A stretch of 13,629 bases of DNA from JAFMKE01 sp037624485 (GCA_037624485.1 JASJJC010000005.1:1-13629), one strand, 5' to 3'. Counted from the first letter of the stretch, positions 1-7,506 are shown. A program made the numbers and translations. Notes: generated by a model from the sequence alone, not told the origin.

Positions 1-771
1 GCAAGAATAGCCTTTAACCGGCCAAACGTGCGGAATGCCTTTCGCCCCATAACAACCAAAGAGCTTTATGAGGCTTTTTACGATGCGGGCGAAGATACTT
101 CTATCGGCGTGGTTTTGTTAAGCGCAGAAGGACCGTCAACAAAAGATGGTGTGTATTCCTTTTGCAGCGGCGGCGATCAGAAGGCTAGAGGGCATAAAGG
201 CTACGTAGGAGATGATGGATATCACCGATTAAATATATTAGAAGTGCAACGCTTAATTCGGTTTATGCCAAAAGCGGTGATTGCTGTAGTGCCCGGTTGG
301 GCTGTAGGTGGTGGACACAGTTTGCATGTAGTGTGCGACTTGACTTTAGCGAGCAAAGAACACGCGATTTTTAAGCAAACGGATGCAGACGTGACCAGTT
401 TTGATGGCGGTTATGGTTCGGCATATTTAGCTAAAATGGTCGGTCAAAAGAAAGCCCGTGAAATTTTCTTTTTAGGAAGAAATTACGATGCACAAGAAGC
501 TTATGAAATGGGTATGGTGAATGCTGTTATTCCTCATGCTGATCTAGAAGATACTGCCTATGAATGGGCACAAGAAATATTAGCGAAGTCTCCAACTTCT
601 ATCAAGATGTTGAAGTTTGCAATGAACTTAACCGACGATGGTATGGTGGGTCAGCAAGTCTTTGCTGGTGAAGCCACTCGCCTAGCGTACATGACGGATG
701 AAGCGAAAGAAGGAAGAGATGCTTTCTTGGAGAAAAGGAAGCCGAACTTTGAGAAGAAGTGGATACCTTGA
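1..771 (+). CDS. menB: 1,4-dihydroxy-2-naphthoyl-CoA synthase (MenB), 5' end missing
   Basis: Crotonase-fold enzyme that closes the second ring of menaquinone by converting o-succinylbenzoyl-CoA to 1,4-dihydroxy-2-naphthoyl-CoA in the cytoplasm. The frame is open from base 1 (it reads ARIAFNRPNVRNAF), so the GTG at 28 is an internal valine codon and the true start lies left of the window. About 256 residues are visible; the family has roughly 270-285, so only a short N-terminus is missing. Recognisable parts are the CoA-pocket stretch FCSGGDQ, the oxyanion-hole region GWAVGGGHSLH, and the catalytic block TDADVTSFDGGYGS (Asp128, Ser133 and Asp135 of the visible fragment), followed by VGQKKAREIFFLGR and the C-terminal YMTDEAKEGRDAFLEKR. 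An acidic residue at the first Asp of this block, as in Mycobacterium tuberculosis MenB, marks the bicarbonate-independent class; E. coli has Gly there. No other men gene is visible to the right. Confidence 0.95.
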   Translation, partial: ARIAFNRPNVRNAFRPITTKELYEAFYDAGEDTSIGVVLLSAEGPSTKDGVYSFCSGGDQKARGHKGYVGDDGYHRLNILEVQRLIRFMPKAVIAVVPGWAVGGGHSLHVVCDLTLASKEHAIFKQTDADVTSFDGGYGSAYLAKMVGQKKAREIFFLGRNYDAQEAYEMGMVNAVIPHADLEDTAYEWAQEILAKSPTSIKMLKFAMNLTDDGMVGQQVFAGEATRLAYMTDEAKEGRDAFLEKRKPNFEKKWIP

Positions 772-784
772 TGGGGTGTTGGTG

Positions 785-826
785 CTAATTGGGAATCAGG
801 AAATACTAATTGGGAATGAGAATTAT
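785..826. repeat. Imperfect tandem repeat, 2 x 21 bases
   Basis: The 12-mer CTAATTGGGAAT occurs at 785-796 and again at 806-817, a period of 21 bases. The remaining nine bases of each unit are only partly conserved, giving about 15 of 21 matches overall. The repeat fills most of the short gap between menB and the convergent helicase gene and runs into the helicase stop codon. No stem followed by a T-tract was found, so it does not look like a terminator. Confidence 0.5.
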
Positions 827-3756
827 TTATCCCGGTAAGGAGCTGTGTCTTCTGCTGCTAGATTGATTGTCTGTTTACCTTTATATTCTAAAGGTTGATT
901 GTATTGTTGATTATTAGATGTAAGGTAATTATATAAATCTTTGGGCACAGTTTGTTCTAACTTGAACGTAAAATGTACTACAGGCAAGTTTGATTCTGGC
1001 ATTGTATCTTGCCTTACAGAGTCAGGCATAATAGAACAATCCCCTATAAAATAGAAATCTGTTCCCTCTCCATCACTCTTTTTTACAAACAACAGTATTC
1101 GTTCTGAATTAATTACATTTTGTATTTCACTACTGGCTAGTCTTCTGTTAGACCTTGATTCCCAGGCGAATTGAGAAAGATTGATAAAATGATCATTGTA
1201 ATTAATAGACTCTTCAATGTCACCAGATTTGTTATATGTAACAAAGCAAGGGGTTACGCCATTCTTTGTTCGATAACCGTAAACAGTTGAGCTAATATCC
1301 TTCTCCCAATTTAATAATCGACAAACATCCTTTCGGCTATACTTATTAAATAAAACCAAACCGTTTCTGTAAAGGTCTTTAGTGTATTTTAAATCAAAAG
1401 ATCTTAGACTGTATTCTACCGAATCCATTAAAAACTGTTTAAAACTGTTTTGCTTTAGAATTTTGCAAAAATCATCGTGAAACATAAAATTGCCCGCTTT
1501 TAAAACAACTATACTTTTAGTTTTATTGATAAAATTCAAATTCAAATTTGTCAAACATGAGTCAACTGCTGCATCTGAAATGTCGTAACCGTAAATTTCC
1601 TTTATTTCTCTTTTAAACTTACTTAATTCGAAAGATTCATTGAATAATAGCTTCTTCAAAATATAGCTTTCTTCAATACGCTTAGCGTTATTAATTTCTC
1701 GGGAAAACAACTCTAGCAATTCCACCAATTCCAAATCAAGTTCTGAATCAAAGTCTTTCTCATAATTACATAAGAAATTGTAATATGATTTAGAATAGTC
1801 AACGTATAAAAATGGGTTTCTCGATCCATGTATTAAAAAATCAACCATCATAGGAATACGCCCTAACCGATACTTTAATAATTGATAGTCTTTCTTTAGA
1901 TCTGAGAGCAGCCTCATATTGGCAGAATCAATAGATTCAAATATTCTTTCTTTAGTAATTTGATCAAAATTAATAGTCGAAGCTCCAGGAATTAACTTGC
2001 TCCCCTCTGACATTAATTTCCTCAATGTGTCCTTATTAAAGGATGTATCTCCATACAAAGCAATTGGAATTAAGTAGCTATTCTTATGATTTCCTATAAA
2101 GTCTATGATTGTTAAATATTCCTTGCCGTTTGTTTTTCTCAGTCCTCGCCCTAATTGCTGAACAAAAATAATAGCAGATTCTGTAGGTCGAATCATTAAA
2201 ATTTGATTAATGCTTGGAATGTCTATCCCTTCATTAAAAATGTCAACCGTAAAAATATAGTCTAATTTTTCGGTCTGATTATTTGATTCTAAACATCTTA
2301 TTGCTTCTTCTCTTTCCTCCTCTGAATTATCCCCTGATAACGCCCTTGTTCTTAAACCAAATTTATTAAATTTATCTGAAAGCAAACTTGCCTCCCTATT
2401 TCTAGAACAAAAGACCAATCCTCTCACCTCACCATTGTCGCTACCATAAAGCTCTGCCTTTTCAATTATCTTTTCAACTCTTTCGTCTGTAGCAAGTATA
2501 TTGAAGTCCTTAGTGTTCTCCATTTTCTCATTATTCACTTTTAACTCCGTAATTCCATAATAATGAAATTGACAAAGCATATCCTCTTCCATTGCTTTAT
2601 TTAATCGAATTTCGTAGGCAATATTATGATCAAACAAGCTAAATATATCGTAGCCATCCGTTCGCTCAGGAGTCGCAGTCATCCCTAATAAAAATTTAGG
2701 CTCAAAATATTGCATTAGTCTTAAGTAAGAATCTGCTCCAGTTCTATGAGACTCATCAATTATTATATAGTCAAAATGAGCTTTCTCAAATTTAGATAAA
2801 TGGCCTTCTTTCGAAAGAGTTTGTATAGTTGAAAAAATGAAATCGGCATTTACATCTCTTTTATCACCTGAATACAATCCGAAACTTTTACTCTTCCCAA
2901 ACACTTTTTTAAAGGACTCCATTGCTTTCTTGGCAATATTCAATCGATGAACCACAAACAACATTTTTTTAGACTTAGCCCTTTCAACATCAAAAGCTGA
3001 TAAGAATGTCTTACCTGTTCCTGTAGCTGAAATAATTAATGCCTTTTCTTTTCCGTCCTTCCTCAGGGCTTCAAGATTTTCAAGTGCTTCAGCCTGCATT
3101 TTATTTGGTGTAATTCTCTTAGTCAAAATTTCTAATTCAACTTTCTTTTCCGATTCTTTTGCCGTTTTATATATTTCTTCATACTCTGAGATATAACCAG
3201 CATCTACTCTGATGGCTTCTTTGAAATCAGATTCAAATTCTGATAAAACCTTGTCCACAATTTCGCTAGAATGCAATCCTGATACTTTTAAGTTCCACTC
3301 TTTGTTTACCGTTAAAGCAGATGAAGTCCAATTACTACTTCCTATAATAATATTATAATAGTCTTCTGTTTTAAATATGTAGCCCTTAGAATGAGAACTG
3401 CTCGTGGTGGCAATTCTTAAGTCAATATTCTTAAATTTCAACAAACGTTTTAGTGCTTCCGGCTGTGTGAAATTCAAATATTGCGAAACCAGTACTTTTC
3501 CCTTTACGCCTTTCTTTTCAAGCTCGATAAGTGAGTTTAGTAGGGCCGCTACTCCACTTGTTGTAACAAACGCAACAGAAATAAAGAATTCATTACAAAA
3601 GTTTAATTCTTGAAGAATTGCGGAGAGTACTTTTTCTTTTGGAACTTGTTTGTTGACCAATAAAATTGGTCTATATAATTGTTCTGACTCCTGAGTCTTA
3701 TCTATAAAGCCAGTCGCAAGACTATCTGTAAAGACGTTTATAAATGAGTTAGCCAT
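823..3756 (-). CDS. PLD-like nuclease / SF2 helicase / DUF3427 protein
   Basis: A 977-residue protein with three parts. Residues about 30-185 form a phospholipase D-like domain with one HxK motif (His122, Lys124) followed by GSSN (139-142). The acidic residue that normally sits five positions after the Lys is displaced (Glu131/Asp132), so nuclease activity is likely but not certain. Residues about 215-560 form a superfamily 2 helicase core: Walker A ATGTGKT (244-250), DESH (334-337, a DEAH variant), MTATP (359-363), NEGIDIP (508-514) and the arginine-finger motif QQLGRGLR (533-540). The C-terminus (about 680-977) matches DUF3427, including YGYRTKNGVTPCFVTY, WESRSNRR and the SDGEGTDFYFIGD stretch. 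The start at 3756 overlaps the end of the Nudix gene by 8 bases (ATGGCTAA), suggesting translational coupling. The gene is clearly more AT-rich than menB and katG. The architecture suggests ATP-driven DNA remodelling plus cleavage; a defence or repair role is inferred. Confidence 0.9.
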   Translation of the reverse strand: MANSFINVFTDSLATGFIDKTQESEQLYRPILLVNKQVPKEKVLSAILQELNFCNEFFISVAFVTTSGVAALLNSLIELEKKGVKGKVLVSQYLNFTQPEALKRLLKFKNIDLRIATTSSSHSKGYIFKTEDYYNIIIGSSNWTSSALTVNKEWNLKVSGLHSSEIVDKVLSEFESDFKEAIRVDAGYISEYEEIYKTAKESEKKVELEILTKRITPNKMQAEALENLEALRKDGKEKALIISATGTGKTFLSAFDVERAKSKKMLFVVHRLNIAKKAMESFKKVFGKSKSFGLYSGDKRDVNADFIFSTIQTLSKEGHLSKFEKAHFDYIIIDESHRTGADSYLRLMQYFEPKFLLGMTATPERTDGYDIFSLFDHNIAYEIRLNKAMEEDMLCQFHYYGITELKVNNEKMENTKDFNILATDERVEKIIEKAELYGSDNGEVRGLVFCSRNREASLLSDKFNKFGLRTRALSGDNSEEEREEAIRCLESNNQTEKLDYIFTVDIFNEGIDIPSINQILMIRPTESAIIFVQQLGRGLRKTNGKEYLTIIDFIGNHKNSYLIPIALYGDTSFNKDTLRKLMSEGSKLIPGASTINFDQITKERIFESIDSANMRLLSDLKKDYQLLKYRLGRIPMMVDFLIHGSRNPFLYVDYSKSYYNFLCNYEKDFDSELDLELVELLELFSREINNAKRIEESYILKKLLFNESFELSKFKREIKEIYGYDISDAAVDSCLTNLNLNFINKTKSIVVLKAGNFMFHDDFCKILKQNSFKQFLMDSVEYSLRSFDLKYTKDLYRNGLVLFNKYSRKDVCRLLNWEKDISSTVYGYRTKNGVTPCFVTYNKSGDIEESINYNDHFINLSQFAWESRSNRRLASSEIQNVINSERILLFVKKSDGEGTDFYFIGDCSIMPDSVRQDTMPESNLPVVHFTFKLEQTVPKDLYNYLTSNNQQYNQPLEYKGKQTINLAAEDTAPYRDK

Positions 3757-4144
3757 AATTCATCAGTTTTTTAACTATCGGAACATCCGCAGCAGCCCAA
3801 TCCAAAAATTTTAACTTATCTTTTTTTAACCATTCATGAGAAATATGCTCATTGAGAGAAACATCGAAAGAATCTGTTTCGCAAGTATAGCTATGCATCG
3901 TTAGTTCAAAATCTGGATATTGGTGCACAACCGTTAAGTAATGATTACTAATTTTCGGATCTATATTTAACTCTTCTTTCAGCTCTCTTTTTAATGCTTC
4001 TTGATGTGTTTCCCCTTCTTCAATCTTCCCACCAGGAAACTCAAATTTTTCAGAAATATATTGTAGTTTATTTTTATCCCTTTGTGTACATAGAATTAAA
4101 TCCTTAAAAACAACTATAGCTGCAACAACTTCTACTTTTTTCAT
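3749..4144 (-). CDS. Nudix hydrolase, MutT-like nucleoside triphosphate pyrophosphohydrolase
   Basis: A 131-residue single-domain Nudix protein, the usual size for MutT-like enzymes that cleave (deoxy)nucleoside triphosphates to monophosphate and pyrophosphate. The Nudix box is at about residues 38-62: GGKIEEGE, then seven residues, then REL-KEEL-NI. The Gly normally found just after the EExx portion is Asn (EELNI); the metal-binding glutamates are intact. The N-terminal KKVEVVAAIVVFKDLILCTQR strand is typical of the 8-oxo-dGTPase / CTP pyrophosphohydrolase group, but the substrate cannot be read from sequence. It is the first gene of a two-gene operon with the PLD-helicase, and its stop codon lies inside the helicase start region. 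A Bacteroidota-type promoter lies about 63 bases upstream. There is no Shine-Dalgarno sequence before the ATG (AAATCTAAGA precedes it). Confidence 0.92.
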   Translation of the reverse strand: MKKVEVVAAIVVFKDLILCTQRDKNKLQYISEKFEFPGGKIEEGETHQEALKRELKEELNIDPKISNHYLTVVHQYPDFELTMHSYTCETDSFDVSLNEHISHEWLKKDKLKFLDWAAADVPIVKKLMNYG

Positions 4145-4207
4145 TCTTAGATTTAAAAGATCTTATTCATTCAAATTTTGATAAAAACATTATCATTATA
4201 ATAAATC

Positions 4208-4239
4208 CAAAGGTAATCCGTTTGGTTTGACTTTTCAAA
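4208..4239 (-). promoter_or_regulatory. Bacteroidota-type promoter of the Nudix-helicase operon
   Basis: On the minus strand, TTTG (4239-4236) is followed after exactly 20 bases by TACCTTTG (4215-4208). This matches the Bacteroidota housekeeping promoter pattern (-33 TTTG or TTG, about 17-23 bases, -7 TAnnTTTG). The -7 element ends about 63 bases before the Nudix ATG. It is the best promoter match in the window. Confidence 0.6.
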
Positions 4240-4355
4240 TTTCGCACCTCACCCTTCGAATTTATCTTAACCCGGTCTCAAAACCGAACTCTCCCCGCCG
4301 CCGGAATCAAATCGGCCGCTGCTTGTTGAATGATGTCTTTCAGGGTATTTTATTG

Positions 4356-4460
4356 TTATAGTAGCTCACCTTTCATTTCTTGAACAGTATTGTTTATGGT
4401 ATCAATCTCGTTGATGATGATAAGTAGTCGGTTAATAATTAATTCGCCATCTGGGCTCAT
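4356..4460 (-). pseudogene. Possible decayed minus-strand reading frame upstream of katG
   Basis: The 377-base gap between the Nudix gene and katG contains no intact gene of usual size. One minus-strand frame here looks coding but is broken. It reads MSPDGELIINRLLIIINEID and continues as an Ile/Leu/Glu-rich helix-like stretch, 34 codons in all (4460 to 4356). It is preceded directly, in the same frame, by MQIFEQKTKPV and a TAG. After its stop the same frame resumes as TLKDIIQQAAADLIPAAGR to a TGA at about 4282-4284, in a locally GC-rich patch (4290-4320), and is open again for about 36 codons beyond. The TAG between ...KPV and MSPD could be a mutated CAG. This may be the remains of one gene, or a genuine 34-residue small protein. 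No family was recognised. Confidence 0.3.
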
Positions 4461-4521
4461 CTAAACTGGTTTCGTTTTTTGCTCGAAAATCTGCATCTTT
4501 GATTGAAACAATGAAAAACTC

Positions 4522-6798
4522 ATGAAAACTAAATTATTCTTACTAATGGCTAGCGCAATGATGCTAGTTGCTTGCAACAACAAGCAAGAAGCCAATATGG
4601 AAGAAGGTGGCGAAGGATGCCCCTTTGGATTTGGTACGCAAAAATCAAGTGGTCAAGTACTTAAAAGTAACGGCAACACCAACAGGGATTGGTGGCCCAA
4701 TCAATTGGATCTAACGGTTCTGCGTCAGCACGGTGAATTGTCTAATCCTATGGGAGAAGCTTTTGACTATAGCGAAGCGTTTAGCAGCTTGGATTATGAG
4801 GCCTTGAAAAGCGATATCGAAGCCACATTAACCGACTCCCAAGATTGGTGGCCTGCCGATTTTGGTAATTATGGTCCATTTTTTATCAGAATGTCTTGGC
4901 ACAGTGCTGGAACCTATCGTACTGGTGATGGAAGAGGCGGTTCAAGAGAAGGGCAACAGCGATTCGCACCTTTGAACAGTTGGCCAGATAATGGCAACTT
5001 AGACAAAGCCAGACGATTATTATGGCCGATCAAACAGAAATATGGGCAACAGATTTCATGGGCCGATTTAATGATTATTACAGGAAACGTAGCGCTTGAA
5101 TCTATGGGATTTCAAACGATTGGTTTTGCTGGAGGTAGAGCAGATGTTTGGGAACCAGCAAGCAATGTCTATTGGGGTTCAGAAAGTAAGTTTATGGACG
5201 ACAATCGTTATTCCGAGGATCGGGAACTAGAACAACCGCTTGCTGCAGTGCAAATGGGATTAATCTATGTAAACCCTGAAGGACCAAATGGCAATCCAGA
5301 TCCAAAATTAGCGGCAGTAGATATTAGAGAAACCTTCGGAAGAATGGGAATGAATGACGAAGAAACTGTAGCGCTAATTGCTGGAGGACATACCCTAGGA
5401 AAAACACACGGTGCTGGCCCAGCAGATAATGTGGGTGCTGCTCCAGAAGCAGCAAGCATGGAAGAGCAAGGGTTTGGATGGAAGAGCTCGTATAAATCGG
5501 GTAAAGGTGAAGATGCCATTACATCAGGTTTAGAGGTGATTTGGACAGAAACACCCGCCCAATGGAGTCACGACTACTTCACTAGCCTGTTTGAAAATGA
5601 GTGGGAGTTAACGAAGAGTCCTGCAGGAGCGCATCAATGGGAAGCTGTAAATCCTGAGAATATGTATCCAGATGCATTTGACTCTGAAAAGACACACAAG
5701 CCAACAATGTTAACTACAGATTTATCTTTACGAGAAGATCCAATTTATGAAAAAATCTCTAGACGATTTTATGAAAACCCTGAAGAGTTTGAAGCGGCTT
5801 TTGCAAAAGCGTGGTTCAAGTTAACTCACCGTGATATGGGTCCAAAGACGACTTATTTAGGTCCAGAAATTCCTGCAGAAGATTTCATTTGGCAAGATCC
5901 TATTCCTGCTTTGGATCATGACCTCGTTAATGCAGCTGATATTGCAGCCTTAAAAAAAGTAATTTTAAACGCAGGTTTAAGTTCAAGTGAATTAGTTTCG
6001 ACTGCATGGGCTTCAGCTTCTACCTTCCGTGTTTCTGACCGACGAGGTGGGGCTAATGGCGCGCGTATTCGATTAGAGCCACAAGTGAATTGGGAGTGTA
6101 ACAACCCAACGCAGCTGAAAAAAGTATTGGCTGTTTATGAGCAAATTCAAAGTGATTTTAATACAAAGTCTGCGACTAAAAAAGTTTCTATGGCAGACTT
6201 GATTGTTTTGGGTGGTAACGCTGCTGTTGAAGACGCTGCTGACAAAGCGGGTTTCTCCATGGACGTGCCTTTCCTGGCGGGTCGCATGGACGCCACACAG
6301 GAACAAACCGATATCAACGGTATAGCTGTACTTGAGCCAATGGCAGATGGTTTCCGTAATTATCTAAAAACAGCGTATGTATTCTCCACAGAAGAGTTGT
6401 TGGTTGATAAGGCACAACTCTTGTCACTTACCGCTCCTGAAATGACGGTTCTTTTGGGTGGAATGCGGGTTTTAGAAGCTAATTATGATGGTTCGTCTGT
6501 TGGGATATTCACTTCCAATCCTGGTGCGTTAAGTAATGACTACTTTGTGAATTTATTAGACATGAGTACGAAATGGGAAGCCACTTCAGAAGAGGCCGAA
6601 TTGTTTGAAGGAAAAGATAGAACAAGTGGAGAATTGAAATGGACAGGAACGCGGGCAGATTTGATTTTCGGGTCGAATTCAGAATTAAGGGCGATTGCTG
6701 AAGTATATGCAAGCAGCACTTCCCAAGAAAAGTTTGTGGAAGATTTTGTGAAAGCGTGGACTAAAGTAATGAACGCCGACCGTTTTGATGTGATGTAA
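4522..6798 (+). CDS. katG: Catalase-peroxidase KatG with lipoprotein signal peptide
   Basis: A 758-residue bifunctional haem enzyme that removes hydrogen peroxide (catalase) and oxidises small donors (peroxidase). Both tandem peroxidase domains are present. The active site is complete: distal Arg123, Trp126 and His127 (RMSWHSAGTYR), proximal His290 (GGHTLGKTHG) with Trp341 and Asp400 (TTDLSLRED), the Trp126-Tyr249-Met275 residues of the Met-Tyr-Trp cross-link, and the mobile Arg437 (THRDMGP). The unusual part is the start: MKTKLFLLMASAMMLVAC has a basic n-region, a hydrophobic core and a lipobox ending at Cys18. About 14 residues later the usual cytosolic KatG start appears (GCPFGFG). The enzyme is therefore predicted to be exported and lipid-anchored rather than cytosolic. 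A four-codon frame (MKNS) at 4511-4525 overlaps the ATG. The gene is divergent from the Nudix operon and ends at a strong terminator. No clear promoter or OxyR/PerR site was identified. Confidence 0.96.
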   Translation: MKTKLFLLMASAMMLVACNNKQEANMEEGGEGCPFGFGTQKSSGQVLKSNGNTNRDWWPNQLDLTVLRQHGELSNPMGEAFDYSEAFSSLDYEALKSDIEATLTDSQDWWPADFGNYGPFFIRMSWHSAGTYRTGDGRGGSREGQQRFAPLNSWPDNGNLDKARRLLWPIKQKYGQQISWADLMIITGNVALESMGFQTIGFAGGRADVWEPASNVYWGSESKFMDDNRYSEDRELEQPLAAVQMGLIYVNPEGPNGNPDPKLAAVDIRETFGRMGMNDEETVALIAGGHTLGKTHGAGPADNVGAAPEAASMEEQGFGWKSSYKSGKGEDAITSGLEVIWTETPAQWSHDYFTSLFENEWELTKSPAGAHQWEAVNPENMYPDAFDSEKTHKPTMLTTDLSLREDPIYEKISRRFYENPEEFEAAFAKAWFKLTHRDMGPKTTYLGPEIPAEDFIWQDPIPALDHDLVNAADIAALKKVILNAGLSSSELVSTAWASASTFRVSDRRGGANGARIRLEPQVNWECNNPTQLKKVLAVYEQIQSDFNTKSATKKVSMADLIVLGGNAAVEDAADKAGFSMDVPFLAGRMDATQEQTDINGIAVLEPMADGFRNYLKTAYVFSTEELLVDKAQLLSLTAPEMTVLLGGMRVLEANYDGSSVGIFTSNPGALSNDYFVNLLDMSTKWEATSEEAELFEGKDRTSGELKWTGTRADLIFGSNSELRAIAEVYASSTSQEKFVEDFVKAWTKVMNADRFDVM

Positions 6799-6830
6799 TT
6801 ATTGCCTCTTTAAATCCGAGTAACAAGCAT

Positions 6831-6873
6831 TGGCTAAGGTCTTCTATTTTTATAGAAGGTTTTAGCCATTTTT
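6831..6873 (+). terminator. Intrinsic terminator of katG
   Basis: A 17-pair stem: TGGCTAA (6831-6837) pairs perfectly with TTAGCCA (6862-6868), three G-T wobbles follow, and CTTCTAT (6841-6847) pairs with ATAGAAG (6852-6858) around a TTTT loop. Five T residues follow directly (6869-6873). It sits 33 bases after the katG stop. The opposite strand has no T-tract, so it serves the + strand only. Confidence 0.85.
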
Positions 6874-6927
6874 GTCTTAGCGTAAAATAGCGCTTAACGA
6901 GAAGCTGACTAATACTTCGTATTTAAA

Positions 6928-7392
6928 CTACTCCACCTCAATCAAGACCTGTCCTTTTTCAACAGCCTCACCTTTTTTGATTTTGATGGCTTTAATGGTT
7001 CCAGCACCTGGGCTCTTGATCATATTTTCCATTTTCATGGCTTCTAATACCAATATCACATCACCCTCTTCCACCGTATCGCCGGCAGCGATTTTGATGT
7101 CTAAGACCAAGCCTGGCATCGGCGCTTTGATGTCTTTCATCTTTTTTACCGTCATGTTGCTCATGCCGAGTTGGTCCAGCAAAACATCGTACTTGTCTTT
7201 GATGCTTATCGTATACTCCGTGTCATTGACGGAGATCACCATGTTCTTGGCTTTTTCGTCTTTCTTCACCAAGACACAGCGGTACGACACCTTGTTCTTT
7301 ATAATGTGAAAACTATTTCCCTGCTCCAATACATTCCAGTCTGCAGCTTCTCTAATTTCAAATTCTTTCTCGTTTACTTTTACTCTTAACAT
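6928..7392 (-). CDS. Biotin carboxyl carrier protein (biotin/lipoyl attachment subunit)
   Basis: A 154-residue carrier whose C-terminal domain holds biotin and moves carboxyl groups between the biotin carboxylase and carboxyltransferase sites of an acyl-CoA carboxylase. The attachment motif is EAMKMEN with the biotinyl Lys at residue 120, within a typical biotinyl domain (about 88-154) that starts KAPMPGLVLDIKI and ends GQVLIEVE. The N-terminal ~80 residues form the extra domain seen in Bacteroidota carrier subunits annotated with acetyl- or propionyl-CoA carboxylase. AMKM, rather than a lipoyl-type DK[AS] motif, favours biotin over lipoate. I chose the ATG at 7392 (MLRVKVNEKEFEI) because relatives begin this way; an upstream in-frame ATG at 7413 would add seven residues. 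No carboxylase subunit gene is adjacent, so the partner enzyme must be encoded elsewhere. The gene is divergent from the aminopeptidase gene. Confidence 0.9.
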   Translation of the reverse strand: MLRVKVNEKEFEIREAADWNVLEQGNSFHIIKNKVSYRCVLVKKDEKAKNMVISVNDTEYTISIKDKYDVLLDQLGMSNMTVKKMKDIKAPMPGLVLDIKIAAGDTVEEGDVILVLEAMKMENMIKSPGAGTIKAIKIKKGEAVEKGQVLIEVE

Positions 7393-7477
7393 GTTTTGGC
7401 TCTTTATACGCACATAAAATTATCATTTTTTTACGAAGCATCATCCAAAATAACCGCTGCTTTTGCACTATTAAGGA

Positions 7478-7485
7478 TATATTTG
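7478..7485 (+). promoter_or_regulatory. Possible -7 element for the aminopeptidase operon
   Basis: TATATTTG matches the Bacteroidota -7 consensus TAnnTTTG and ends 21 bases before the ATG at 7507. The upstream TTTTG (7461-7465) is only 12 bases away, closer than the usual ~19, so the -33 element is not convincing. It lies in the 114-base gap between the divergent carrier protein and peptidase genes. Confidence 0.35.
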
Positions 7486-7506
7486 TGGGACAACTTAAAT
7501 AGATTT

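Noticed and set aside
4432..4442. Perfect palindrome TTAAT-A-ATTAA about 80 bases upstream of katG, as a possible PerR or OxyR operator.
   Set aside because: It is short and AT-only, does not match the PerR box TTATAATnATTATAA, and lies within the minus-strand coding-like remnant.
4494..4501. CATCTTTG just upstream of katG as a TAnnTTTG promoter element.
   Set aside because: The first base differs from the consensus and the only upstream TTG is 12 bases away instead of about 19.
4511..4525. Four-codon upstream frame (MKNS) overlapping the katG start as a regulatory leader peptide.
   Set aside because: Too short to judge, no Shine-Dalgarno context, and likely to occur by chance in AT-rich sequence.
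6876..6898. Partial inverted repeat (TTAGCG...CGCTTAA) as a terminator of the carrier protein gene.
   Set aside because: The pairing is imperfect and short, and no T-tract follows on the minus strand.
6892..6898. GCTTAAC matching the integron R'' box consensus RYYYAAC.
   Set aside because: No GTTRRRY partner box or stem follows within attC distance; a 7-base degenerate match is expected by chance.
6977..7389. Plus-strand open frames opposite the carrier protein gene.
   Set aside because: They mirror the biotin carrier coding strand, which has a clear AMKM motif; no independent coding signal was seen.
7396..7506. N-terminal extension of the M1 aminopeptidase starting from TTG at 7396.
   Set aside because: It would bury the lipoprotein signal, overlaps the intergenic promoter region and uses a rare start; the ATG at 7507 directly precedes a clear signal peptide.
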